From assembly GCF_000020965.1 (NCBI RefSeq), contig NC_011297.1, positions 62,001 to 126,000 of the forward strand: DNA of 64,000 bases. The letters run 5' to 3'. Shown piece by piece: positions 8,388 through 17,300 of this stretch. The notes under the pieces are model-generated. The model was not told the origin of the DNA. It worked only from the letters and a program-made list of their open reading frames with translations, and made no database searches. The translations under genes were made by a program, and so were the position numbers. The stretch comes from Dictyoglomus thermophilum H-6-12 (lineage in GTDB: Bacteria; Dictyoglomota; Dictyoglomia; Dictyoglomales; Dictyoglomaceae). Numbering within the stretch: position 1 is the stretch's first letter; every line of letters begins with the position of its first letter.

Positions 8388-9023
8388 TTGCCTAAGAAGA
8401 CCTTTTATAACATTCCTGAGGAGAAAAGAGAGAAAATAACTCGTACTCTCATAAAATATTTTGCTGAAAAACCTTATAGTAAAGTTGATGTGGAGGATAT
8501 TGCTAAGGAATGTGGAATTGCAAAAGGAAGTATGTATCAATATTTTGAGAATAAAAAGGATATGTATTTCTATGCTATAGAGAGTGCAACAAAGAGGAGT
8601 TTGGAAATATTAAAGGATGTAAATTTTGAAAATATAAGTCTCTTGGAATATGTTAAGCAATCCTTTGAATTTAATTGGGATTTCTTATTGAAATATCCCT
8701 ATGAGTATATACTCTTAGAAAAATCAGCCTTTTATGATGATTCACCTTATAGAGAGGAAATTAGAGAGTACTATGAAAAACTTACTCACAATATTTTGTA
8801 CGATTTTGTGGTAAAAAATCAGAAGGCAGGATTTATAAGAGATGATATTCCTCCTGAGATGATAATGACATTTATCGAAGGAACTTCTTGGGCTTTTAAG
8901 AAATTTTTAGTAAGCCTTACTCGAAGTAAAGGCATGAAAATGAAAGATTTGTCTAAGGAATATGTTAAAGATCTTCAAAATTATTATCTTAAAATTTTGG
9001 AAGAAGGAATAGGGAAAAAATAA
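8388..9023 (+). CDS. TetR/AcrR-family transcriptional regulator
   Basis: 211 residues with a TetR helix-turn-helix (VDVEDIAKECGIAKGSMYQYFENKKDM, about residues 28-54; the recognition helix precedes YQYF) and a helical ligand domain. The start is TTG, chosen from the AAGGTG ribosome site 7 bases upstream. The TAA stop is also the first three bases of the terminal truncated CRISPR repeat, so the array trailer abuts the gene. No neighbouring operon indicates its target or ligand. Confidence 0.85.
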   Translation: MPKKTFYNIPEEKREKITRTLIKYFAEKPYSKVDVEDIAKECGIAKGSMYQYFENKKDMYFYAIESATKRSLEILKDVNFENISLLEYVKQSFEFNWDFLLKYPYEYILLEKSAFYDDSPYREEIREYYEKLTHNILYDFVVKNQKAGFIRDDIPPEMIMTFIEGTSWAFKKFLVSLTRSKGMKMKDLSKEYVKDLQNYYLKILEEGIGKK

Positions 9024-11143
9024 ATCCCACATAGTTCAGATCAAACACACTATCGATTAATTCAATATTCAGCAATTCGTGGTTTAAATCCCACATAGTT
9101 CAGATCAAACCTTTCATCTTCATCCCAATCAGCATCTTTCCAATCACGTTTAAATCCCACATAGTTCAGATCAAACGGGAGAGAAAAAATAAAAGCCTCT
9201 GTAGAAAAGGAGTTTAAATCCCACATAGTTCAGATCAAACTCCTTCTACTCGCAAGTCTATTGTCTTTGCAACAGCGTTTAAATCCCACATAGTTCAGAT
9301 CAAACTTCTAAGCGTGTAAACAAGGTTTTTGAAGACGCAAAGTTTAAATCCCACATAGTTCAGATCAAACGCGCGGTTTGAGTTTTCTATAATTCCTAAA
9401 ATTTCAGGGTTTAAATCCCACATAGTTCAGATCAAACGTTAACATCCCCTTCTATATATAGAGTGTCAAAATTGTTTAAATCCCACATAGTTCAGATCAA
9501 ACCCAGTACCTGCCAACCCTGAAGCGCTTGTTGTAGCAGTTTAAATCCCACATAGTTCAGATCAAACGAGACTGCAGATGCTCTAAAACTTTTTGTTGCA
9601 GGTAGTTTAAATCCCACATAGTTCAGATCAAACGTTGTGTAATGGTACGCTTTCCAGTCTTCTCTTTCTTGTTTAAATCCCACATAGTTCAGATCAAACG
9701 ATGATGGAAATTTTGAACATGAAGGTGTTGGAGAAGTTTAAATCCCACATAGTTCAGATCAAACTTCAAATAAATCTTGTCATCAAGCATAGTAAGTTTT
9801 GTTTAAATCCCACATAGTTCAGATCAAACTTACCATTGTAGGGGGTGGTTAAATGTTTATAAAGATGTTTAAATCCCACATAGTTCAGATCAAACCAGAG
9901 CTAAAGAGCTTTATTCTACCTAAAAAGAAAAAGTTTAAATCCCACATAGTTCAGATCAAACCTGCCTAAAAGATACTCAATTGGTACTTCTAACGCAGGT
10001 TTAAATCCCACATAGTTCAGATCAAACTGAAAGAAAAAGAAACAAAATCAATCGTGGTTTCCAAGTTTAAATCCCACATAGTTCAGATCAAACATAGCGA
10101 GTTCGATAAATACGGAACTCCTAACGTTGAGTTTAAATCCCACATAGTTCAGATCAAACGTCCTTCTCCATAATCTCAAGAATGCTTTTGTAAAGGTTTA
10201 AATCCCACATAGTTCAGATCAAACACAGTAATTCAGGAGGGATATTTTTCATTGCTTACTCGGTTTAAATCCCACATAGTTCAGATCAAACTGCCAAAAC
10301 CAAAAGACTTTACAGAAAAAGAAGAAAGTTTAAATCCCACATAGTTCAGATCAAACCATATACTCGTTTCCGTTATCGAGTAGAGAAATAATGTTTAAAT
10401 CCCACATAGTTCAGATCAAACTCCAACAATTCCACAAATTTTCACTCTCACTTCATGAGTTTAAATCCCACATAGTTCAGATCAAACTGCTGCGAGAGTA
10501 CAACGGCAGTTAATGCTTTCTGCGTTTAAATCCCACATAGTTCAGATCAAACGGTTATATGGCAACATAAAAACATCCCCGCCCTCTACGTTTAAATCCC
10601 ACATAGTTCAGATCAAACTTATGAGAAGACAAGAACAAAAAACAAATATCACGACGTTTAAATCCCACATAGTTCAGATCAAACTGAAATGTGAAATAAA
10701 CTTTCTTTTCTTGATCATTGTTTAAATCCCACATAGTTCAGATCAAACTGCTTTTGTTAGACCTGGTGCGGTTATCAAAATGTCGTTTAAATCCCACATA
10801 GTTCAGATCAAACACAGAGGAACTACCACAATTCCCGATTAGGCAAAAAGAGTTTAAATCCCACATAGTTCAGATCAAACGATAACAAGCAACTTCCTTA
10901 AGGTATGTTTGCAGAAGTTTAAATCCCACATAGTTCAGATCAAACAGGCTTGAGAGTGGAGAGATAGTGGCGAGGACAGTAGGTTTAAATCCCACATAGT
11001 TCAGATCAAACTCTCAGAGGTGGTTCTTTCCACCCTCCACATTACGCACGTTTAAATCCCACATAGTTCAGATCAAACTTCCGATTTTAAGGTTGCCCTT
11101 ATTCCCTTAGTACAGTTTAAATCCCACATAGTTCAGATCAAAC
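9021..11143 (-). CRISPR. CRISPR array, 33 repeats of 29 bp, 32 spacers of 35-38 bp
   Basis: On the plus strand each repeat starts GTTTAAATCCCACATAG and ends TTCAGATCAAAC; internal repeats look identical. The repeat at 9021-9046 is the exception: it lacks the first three bases (26 nt). Repeat starts include 9082, 9148, 9212, 9277 and so on to 11115-11143. The reverse complement starts GTTTGATCTGAAC and ends GGGATTTAAAC, giving an ATTTAAAC 5' handle like other type I-B crRNAs. With the degenerate repeat at 9021 and the AT-rich leader at 11144-11359 beside cas2, this indicates minus-strand transcription with new spacers entering at the 11143 side. Confidence 0.98.
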
Positions 11144-11359
11144 CCAGCGTTAATATTTATGAGTACTTTTAATTATAACATAAGTAAATTACTTTTGTTT
11201 TTGCTTAAAAATTCTTATGATTATAGACTCTTGTAAGAGAATTTTTTGCAGTAACCCCTGGATAGGATTTTTTGTAGGTACAAAATTTTTAACAAAAGGC
11301 CTGATTTTTTAAGGTATTTTTCCAAGAGAGTTATAAAATGAGGTTTGCGGATTAATAAG
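11144..11359 (-). promoter_or_regulatory. CRISPR leader (probable)
   Basis: An AT-rich, gene-free 216-bp stretch between cas2 and the first repeat at 11115-11143. On the minus strand it contains two TATAAT-like hexamers and poly-A/T runs, as expected of a leader carrying the crRNA promoter and integration signals. I see no clear -35 box, so the exact promoter is uncertain. Confidence 0.7.
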
Positions 11360-11623
11360 TCAGTAAACATAAGAGTCCAAATCTTTTTCGATTCCTAACA
11401 CATTTTTTATGTAGTTGTTTTTATTTTCGATAATATAAAAATAGATTGAATCTTCTTCAGGTACTATTACGAATTGTAATTCCTTTTTACACTTTTCTAA
11501 TTTTCCAATAGTTATTTCACCCTCGAAGACTGAGTTTTGTACCCAACTAAGGTACCTTCTTAGTATTCTTCTAACTTTGTCTACTCTTTTTTCGTTTATG
11601 TCATAGGTTACAATTACGAACAC
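11360..11623 (-). CDS. cas2: CRISPR-associated endonuclease Cas2
   Basis: About 87 residues with the ferredoxin-like fold of Cas2 and the conserved Asp in VIVTYDI, which is residue 8 from the chosen GTG start. A GTG nine bases further up (11632) overlaps the cas1 stop but would give an atypical extension. Cas2 dimerises and bridges two Cas1 dimers in the spacer-integration complex. Last gene of the cas operon, next to the leader. Confidence 0.93.
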   Translation of the reverse strand: MFVIVTYDINEKRVDKVRRILRRYLSWVQNSVFEGEITIGKLEKCKKELQFVIVPEEDSIYFYIIENKNNYIKNVLGIEKDLDSYVY

Positions 11624-11625
11624 TA

Positions 11626-12606
11626 TTACCACCAGGCTTTTAATGGTTTGTATATTTCATCTTTAAGTAGATGTTTGATCAATTTGTAACATTCGAGTCT
11701 AATAAGGAATTTATAAGAAACACTTCTTCCTAATTTTCTATGTTTTATTGTAGTTTCCATTTTACTATCAAACTCTTTTAAAAACTTTTTTCTTCCAGAT
11801 TCGGTGAGATAGCAATAATTAACATCTTGATCAAAATCTTCATCTTTAAGCATATTGTTGTTTATTAATTTGAAAATGATAGGATCTACGATTAAAGGTT
11901 TAAAAATTTCGGAAAGGTCAAGGCTAAGAGAAAATCGTCTTTCTCTTGGTTCATGGAGATAACTTATGGTAGGATTGAGTTGAGTTTTATATATTTCTGA
12001 AAGTACTGTTGAATAGATCAGGGAGTTTCCAAAGGAGATCAAAGCATTAATAGGATTAGTGGGAGGACGTTTTTCTCTTTTCTCAAAGAAAAATTTACTC
12101 TTTAGTATTAAGTTAAAGGCATTATAATAAACATCTCTTGCTCGTCCTTCGCATCCCATGAGCTCTTGTATACTTTTACAATTCTTTGCATTTTCAAGCT
12201 CTTGACTTATTTTTATTACAAATTCGTTGGTATTTTCGTATTCTCTTAGATTTCTTTGCATATGGAAGAGAGCTCCCTCAACAAATGAATATGCAAGATA
12301 CATTCTTTCCTCTTCATCTAAATAGTGTTGTACTTGTCTAACTAAGAGTTCTCCAGATACGTTTTTTTCACGAGGGAGGTAGGATCCTGAGTAGTATCCG
12401 TAGTAGTTGTATATGTGAATAACTATATTTTTCTGAGCAAAGAAGTTCAGAGCTTTTGTATTTAACTCTATTTCTCCAAAAAGATGGATAGAGTCAATAT
12501 TTTCAACGGGAAAAAATTTTCTTTCTCCATTATTAGTTTCAAGATAGATAGTGTTTTCCTTACGCTTTATGGTTCCACTTGAGAAAATAAATAGATCTCT
12601 ACTCAT
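11626..12606 (-). CDS. cas1: CRISPR-associated integrase Cas1 (type I-B)
   Basis: About 326 residues. It contains the metal-binding Glu in ELMGCEGRARDVYY and the HEPRERRFSLSLDLSEIF-KPLIVD block bearing the catalytic His and acidic residues that insert spacers at the leader-repeat junction. The start was set at ATG 12606 because the AGGTGAG ribosome site lies 7 bases before it. A GTG at 12618 overlaps that site and is less likely. It follows cas4 almost without a gap and leads directly to cas2. Confidence 0.96.
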   Translation of the reverse strand: MSRDLFIFSSGTIKRKENTIYLETNNGERKFFPVENIDSIHLFGEIELNTKALNFFAQKNIVIHIYNYYGYYSGSYLPREKNVSGELLVRQVQHYLDEEERMYLAYSFVEGALFHMQRNLREYENTNEFVIKISQELENAKNCKSIQELMGCEGRARDVYYNAFNLILKSKFFFEKREKRPPTNPINALISFGNSLIYSTVLSEIYKTQLNPTISYLHEPRERRFSLSLDLSEIFKPLIVDPIIFKLINNNMLKDEDFDQDVNYCYLTESGRKKFLKEFDSKMETTIKHRKLGRSVSYKFLIRLECYKLIKHLLKDEIYKPLKAWW

Positions 12607-12610
12607 GGGA

Positions 12611-13123
12611 TTACTCACCTATAAAGCAAAATTCATAATATGCGCATTTCTTACAATATCTTTTCTTTTCTACAGGGGGCGGATTTTCTCTTCCTACAAC
12701 TTCTTCTATCTTTTTAATGGCATCTTCTATCAACTTTTCTTTTTCTGGTGTAAGTTCTACAATCTCACGCTTTTTTTGTTTTGGATAATTCAATATTCCC
12801 TTTTTGCGTATTCCTAACTTTTTTAAGTAGTATAGGTAATAAAGAATCTGCATTTTATTGGGTTCTTCTAATTTATCGCTATATTTGACTTCTCTTATTT
12901 CTTCTTCGTTTAATATATCAATACATATAAGGTTGTCTATAAGAATTTTCTTCTTCTTTTCTTTGGGATAGCTAAATTCATCTAATAGTTTTCCTAGAAA
13001 TACCTTTTCAGAAGTCTCTTCCATTCCTATCCCTCTATCAAAAAGCCAGAGTTTTCTCTCACAAACAAAGAGATAGTTTATTTTTATTCCAGTTATTCTT
13101 AAATTTTGAAGTAAATCAACCAT
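12611..13123 (-). CDS. cas4: CRISPR-associated exonuclease Cas4
   Basis: 170 residues. Four cysteines likely hold a 4Fe-4S cluster: Cys21 in FVCERKLW and CxxCx5C in RYCKKCAYYEFC at the C terminus. The RecB-like nuclease core keeps ICIDIL, REVKYSDK and QILYYLYYL. The residue expected to be the metal-binding His in GKxxHE is Asp48 here (GKLLDE). Cas4 trims prespacers and selects PAM with Cas1-Cas2. The altered residue may affect cleavage. Confidence 0.92.
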   Translation of the reverse strand: MVDLLQNLRITGIKINYLFVCERKLWLFDRGIGMEETSEKVFLGKLLDEFSYPKEKKKKILIDNLICIDILNEEEIREVKYSDKLEEPNKMQILYYLYYLKKLGIRKKGILNYPKQKKREIVELTPEKEKLIEDAIKKIEEVVGRENPPPVEKKRYCKKCAYYEFCFIGE

Positions 13124-13143
13124 TTCAAACTTTCTGTAAATTT

Positions 13144-15411
13144 TTAAATTATATTTTCTGTGTTTTTGTCTGGTAGAAGTCCTAATTCTGTGTCGTAGTT
13201 CAAATTTATTAAAAATATTCTTAGCTCTAAGTCTTTCTCCAAGGAGATTAGATTTTGAGCATAATCTTTAATCTCCAACGGAATATTTACTGTCAAATCT
13301 TTAAGTTCTCTTAGCCCTTGGAGTTTTTTCAGGGCGTCTTTTGAGTATATTTTTTCTTGTATTTCCAATAATTTTTCTTTGTTGTTTTCATAAACTTCTA
13401 CAGGAATTGCTTCTATATTAGAAATTCTTCTGAAAATTCTTTCGGCTTCTAGTTTATTTTCTGCTTTATATTCCAATTTAAGCAACTTTTGATAATCTCT
13501 AAATTTTTTGTAATACTTTGTGTTTGCTAATTGTTCAAGAGAGTATAGCCTTTCTACTAACATCTTTTTAATTCTTTCATCTAGCTTTTTTGTGTTAATC
13601 TCGGAAAGAATATTATGGGTAGCATCAATTAATGCAGAATCGTAGACGTGGCTTTTTCCTGAGGGTTTTCCTAAACTTCCAGCAATCACAATATTAGGGA
13701 TATCTTCTGAATACTCTCTTTTTCTATATACTCTTCCCATTCTTTGTATTAAGGTATCTAAAGGAGCAAGTTCTGAAAATAGAATATCAAAATCTATGTC
13801 TAGTGATGCTTCTACAATTTGTGTAGAAATCCATATACATGGAGCATGGGATTTTTCATCTAGGAAAATTTGTTTTTCTTTCATATTTCTGTCTTTCCAT
13901 ATGAACCTTGAATGTAGAAGATTAACTTTAAGTTCTTTATTTGAACGTAAAAGGTTATATATACTTTGAGCCTTTTTCACAGTATTTGTTATAACTAAAA
14001 CTTTTTTTCCTTTCTTGTAATTTTCAATTATTTCGCTAATCATGTCTTCTATATCTTTCTCAGGATAATATCTTATAAAGTGAGAGGAGTTGTTAGAGGC
14101 TTCAACTTCTATAATTTCGGAAATATCTTGTAATTCATTTCTTAAAATTGGATAAAAGGTGGCACTCATTAAGCAAAATTTCCCTCCTACGTTATCTATT
14201 CTTTTTAGGCCTTCCACAATCACAGCTAAGGATTCCGAAGTATATGCTTGAGGTTCATCTACTACTATTTTTGTGTATGGGAAAATAGAGAATATCTTTT
14301 CATAGCCAGGGAAGTGGAAGAAAGATATAAAGATTTGATCCGCAGTGCTAACGGTTATAGGATAGGATAGTTGCCTAGAAGAAGTTACATGATGTAAGTG
14401 TTCTTGAAAATCATTCTCTAATGTTCTTATTTCATCAAGACCATAATAGGCGCAGTCACCATGTAAAAGTCCTATTTTGTCTTTTCCAAAAATCTCTTTT
14501 AGTCTTTCATACATAGCATTGACAGAAACTCTTAAAGGAAGAGTATAAACTGCTTTATCATTACCTATCCAGTTAACTGCAAATTCTGTTTTCCCGCTTC
14601 CTGTGGGAGCAACGAGTAATATATTCTTGTCTCTTAGGTGAATAGCCTTTTTCTGAAATGGTTTTAAACCAATAGAATTTGGTTTTTTAATTAAATAGGA
14701 AATTAAAAGTTTTTCACAATTTCTAATTCTTTCTTTTTCTATTTCTACATGAGCTGATGAAGAATGGTCTAATCTATACAAAAGACCTTTTAACATGATG
14801 AATTTTAATTTCTTTTCTAAATTTTCGATTTTTCCTCGATCTCTGAGTAACCATAGATATTCATTTCCTAAACTCTCACTATTTCCAAAGTTTTCATCAT
14901 ACTTTTTTACCCAAGAAAGGTGATCTACTTTATTTAGAACTTCTTCTTTTATATAGTCTTTAAAATATTCCTCATTAAAGTCTAAATCTCTATAGTGATG
15001 GTATATTATTGCATATATGAGTGTAAATATGTCTTCATATTCTGCGATTTTTTTAGATAATGTCTCTTTAGGAAGAAGCGCTGGAGATAGGAAGTTATGA
15101 GGTATCTCTTGAGAAAATCTAGACTCTATCTTTTCTTTTCCTAAAAGTTCTCTAATTTTATTTTGAAATAAAGAATTTATTTTACCTAGATCATGATAAA
15201 GTGCTGCAATTTTTAGAATTTCCCAAAACTTTTCTGAATTGTAGTTTTCTTTCTCAAGTACTCTTTTTATTTCTTCATAATAGCGCTCTTTTAATAGTTC
15301 AAGATTTTTCAGAAGTAAAGAAGTATGCTCTTCTAGGGTTTCTGCTACGATCTTTCCGTTTTCATAATATGTTTTCGCATAAACAATATCAAGATTCCCC
15401 AGGGAAATCAC
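13144..15411 (-). CDS. cas3: CRISPR-associated helicase-nuclease Cas3 (type I-B)
   Basis: 755 residues: an N-terminal HD nuclease (EHTSLL near 28, YHDLGK near 73, later IYHHYRDL) and an SF2 helicase with the Q-like GLKPFQKKAI, Walker A APTGSGKTEF (about 267), DEPQAY motif II, SAT motif III and QRMGRVYRK motif VI. It is recruited by Cascade to unwind and degrade target DNA. The GTG start lies inside the end of cas5 (23-base overlap), which couples translation. All catalytic motifs appear intact. Confidence 0.95.
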   Translation of the reverse strand: MISLGNLDIVYAKTYYENGKIVAETLEEHTSLLLKNLELLKERYYEEIKRVLEKENYNSEKFWEILKIAALYHDLGKINSLFQNKIRELLGKEKIESRFSQEIPHNFLSPALLPKETLSKKIAEYEDIFTLIYAIIYHHYRDLDFNEEYFKDYIKEEVLNKVDHLSWVKKYDENFGNSESLGNEYLWLLRDRGKIENLEKKLKFIMLKGLLYRLDHSSSAHVEIEKERIRNCEKLLISYLIKKPNSIGLKPFQKKAIHLRDKNILLVAPTGSGKTEFAVNWIGNDKAVYTLPLRVSVNAMYERLKEIFGKDKIGLLHGDCAYYGLDEIRTLENDFQEHLHHVTSSRQLSYPITVSTADQIFISFFHFPGYEKIFSIFPYTKIVVDEPQAYTSESLAVIVEGLKRIDNVGGKFCLMSATFYPILRNELQDISEIIEVEASNNSSHFIRYYPEKDIEDMISEIIENYKKGKKVLVITNTVKKAQSIYNLLRSNKELKVNLLHSRFIWKDRNMKEKQIFLDEKSHAPCIWISTQIVEASLDIDFDILFSELAPLDTLIQRMGRVYRKREYSEDIPNIVIAGSLGKPSGKSHVYDSALIDATHNILSEINTKKLDERIKKMLVERLYSLEQLANTKYYKKFRDYQKLLKLEYKAENKLEAERIFRRISNIEAIPVEVYENNKEKLLEIQEKIYSKDALKKLQGLRELKDLTVNIPLEIKDYAQNLISLEKDLELRIFLINLNYDTELGLLPDKNTENII

Positions 15412-16090
15412 CTACCAGCTCTACCAAGTCTCCTTCGGAATCTAAAATTACCTCGCCAAAAAGTGTTCCTTCTTCTATGTAGACTACATCTATTTTTTCA
15501 AAATATCTCAAATTTTCTTCAATTCTGTATTTGAAAGGTATCTTGAAATTGATGCCAATTAGGTTGTATTTATCTGCAGTTTCCTTCTTAAGATATATAG
15601 GATACTTTATTTTATAGAAATCAATACCAATGTCCTTTCTTTTGACTTCTACGAAATCTATTTTGTCAATCCGTGCCATATCTTCATGTCTTCCTATAGA
15701 AGGAAATGTATCAAGCAACATTGTTTTTATTTTTTCTAAAAGACTATACTCCATATTAATATGTAGAATTAGAGATACATTCTGTAGATTTGCAACATAG
15801 AAGGGAGATTTGACTATAGTTTTTTTGTATTCTGGAAGAAATATTAAATCTTTTTTTTCAGGACGAGGTCTATCGAATTTATAGAAAGTTTGTAAGTCGT
15901 ATACTATGCTTTCATATGTTCCTTGTATAGAGATACTGAGAGGAATATATTCTTGAGCTTGTAAGATTCTATGAATCCAACCTCTTATATTGGAATAAGT
16001 TGGAAGAGGAAAAGTATCTATAAAACTGTAAGATAGAGGCTTTCTATAATTGGCGAACTGTTGATACACCTTTAACTTAAGCACTTTCAT
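15389..16090 (-). CDS. cas5: Cascade subunit Cas5 (type I-B)
   Basis: 233 residues of the RAMP/Cas5 family. The N-terminal strand begins VLKLKVYQQFANYRKP, followed by PTYSNIRGWIHRIL, matching the N-terminal Cas5 signature in which the protein caps the crRNA 5' handle. It sits between cas7 and cas3 with a 14-base overlap to cas7 and 23 bases to cas3. Processing of pre-crRNA here should be by Cas6, not Cas5. Confidence 0.9.
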   Translation of the reverse strand: MKVLKLKVYQQFANYRKPLSYSFIDTFPLPTYSNIRGWIHRILQAQEYIPLSISIQGTYESIVYDLQTFYKFDRPRPEKKDLIFLPEYKKTIVKSPFYVANLQNVSLILHINMEYSLLEKIKTMLLDTFPSIGRHEDMARIDKIDFVEVKRKDIGIDFYKIKYPIYLKKETADKYNLIGINFKIPFKYRIEENLRYFEKIDVVYIEEGTLFGEVILDSEGDLVELVGDFPGES

Positions 16091-16976
16091 AGAACTCTTG
16101 TACTCCTTCTTTTATGTCTTTAAAGAAAGTGTTTATGTCTTTTGCATTTTCAAATTCTTTTTCATTTTCCCAGTACCCTTTTAATAAACCAATATGCGTG
16201 TAATCTTTAATCGAAATCCCATTAATACTGATATTTAAAACACTATTAATTAATTCTGTATTTATTTTGAATCTTTTGGTAGAACTGTCTAAGCAAATTT
16301 TGACTCTATTTAAGAAAAATGGATTCTTAACTGGATATATTCCTCCAATTACAAATATAGGGTTTAAATTCTCTATACGTCCTTTAATTTCTCTATTCAT
16401 AACTTTTAAGGCTTCTAGGATTTTTTGTGCTCTTTCAATTCTTGTTTTTTTATCTAATTCTATGTTTTCATTTTCATCTTTACCTAACCTGTCTAGATCT
16501 ATGGTTACAGTATAGGTATATAGAGAATAGTGTTGCTCAAGTTGGAAAATGTTAGGATCAGAATTTGATCTATCAGCAAAATTTTTATTAGATCCAAATT
16601 CTAGATCGTTGTAGTAAGGTTCTAAGGAGATTGCTGGTGAAAATTTTACTACTGCAGAACGGGTTAAAGCTCCTTTTCCTTTTAATGTTTTCATGTATCC
16701 AAAGAAATCAACCTCTTCATAATCTTTTATATTAGCTTCTTCTTTAAATTGAATAACTCCTTTTTCCTTAGTTGGTGTTAGTGGTGCATCTTGCATTCCA
16801 AACATATTTTTAAGGGTTTTAAAAAGCTCATACCTTAAAGCCTGACGAGACATGTAAGTTAAACTGTATCCTTCTCTGCTTAATTTTTTTAATTCGGAGA
16901 TATTTCCTACTCCTTCACCGTAATTTAGGCTCATAGCCTCAAAAATTATGGTTAGGGTTAAACCACCTTTTTTCAT
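16077..16976 (-). CDS. cas7: Cascade backbone Cas7 (Cst2/DevR family)
   Basis: 299 residues starting with the RAMP strand LTLTIIFEAMSLNYGEGVGN and continuing with YMSRQALRYELFK, typical of Cst2/DevR-type Cas7 of the I-B Tneap subtype. About six copies would coat the crRNA spacer. A strong GGAGGGG ribosome site precedes the ATG, and the gene overlaps cas5 by 14 bases. Confidence 0.92.
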   Translation of the reverse strand: MKKGGLTLTIIFEAMSLNYGEGVGNISELKKLSREGYSLTYMSRQALRYELFKTLKNMFGMQDAPLTPTKEKGVIQFKEEANIKDYEEVDFFGYMKTLKGKGALTRSAVVKFSPAISLEPYYNDLEFGSNKNFADRSNSDPNIFQLEQHYSLYTYTVTIDLDRLGKDENENIELDKKTRIERAQKILEALKVMNREIKGRIENLNPIFVIGGIYPVKNPFFLNRVKICLDSSTKRFKINTELINSVLNISINGISIKDYTHIGLLKGYWENEKEFENAKDINTFFKDIKEGVQEFYESA

Positions 16977-16991
16977 ATTTTTCCCCTCCTT

Positions 16992-17300
16992 TTAGTTTTC
17001 GTTATTTTGGGAAGTATATTTGGATAAAAGTCCATTTACAAAACTATATCCATAAGCAAGAAAGAGATCTTTCTCATTAAGAGCTTTGACAAGTAAAGAA
17101 GGAACTTCGAGAGAATAAGTCATGTAGAGCCTTAATATGATGTTCATAAAACTATGTACATCTTCTGTTCTTAGACAAGAAAGAAGTTTGTAAGTCAGAG
17201 ATGGAATTTTATTTTCAGAGTTTTCAGAAATGAGTTTATTAGCTATTTCTTCTCCCTTCTTGAACATAAACCAAAGTTGTTCTTCATTTTTAGAACTCAT
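16992..17300 (-). CDS. cas11b: Probable internal gene for small Cascade subunit Cas11b
   Basis: Inside cas8, in the same frame, an ATG at 17300 is preceded by a strong ribosome site (AAAGGGGTGA, minus strand of 17305-17314). It would yield a 102-residue, mostly helical protein starting MSSKNEEQLWF. In several type I-B, I-C and I-D systems the small subunit Cas11 is known to be translated from an internal start within the large-subunit gene. No separate cas11 gene exists here, so this is the natural candidate. Support is the ribosome site and family precedent. Confidence 0.75.
   Translation of the reverse strand: MSSKNEEQLWFMFKKGEEIANKLISENSENKIPSLTYKLLSCLRTEDVHSFMNIILRLYMTYSLEVPSLLVKALNEKDLFLAYGYSFVNGLLSKYTSQNNEN

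Noticed and set aside
9492-10725. Open frames of 60-70 codons inside the CRISPR array
   Set aside because: Their translation is just the repeat read periodically (FDLNYVGFKL or TFKSHIVQIK); they are not genes.
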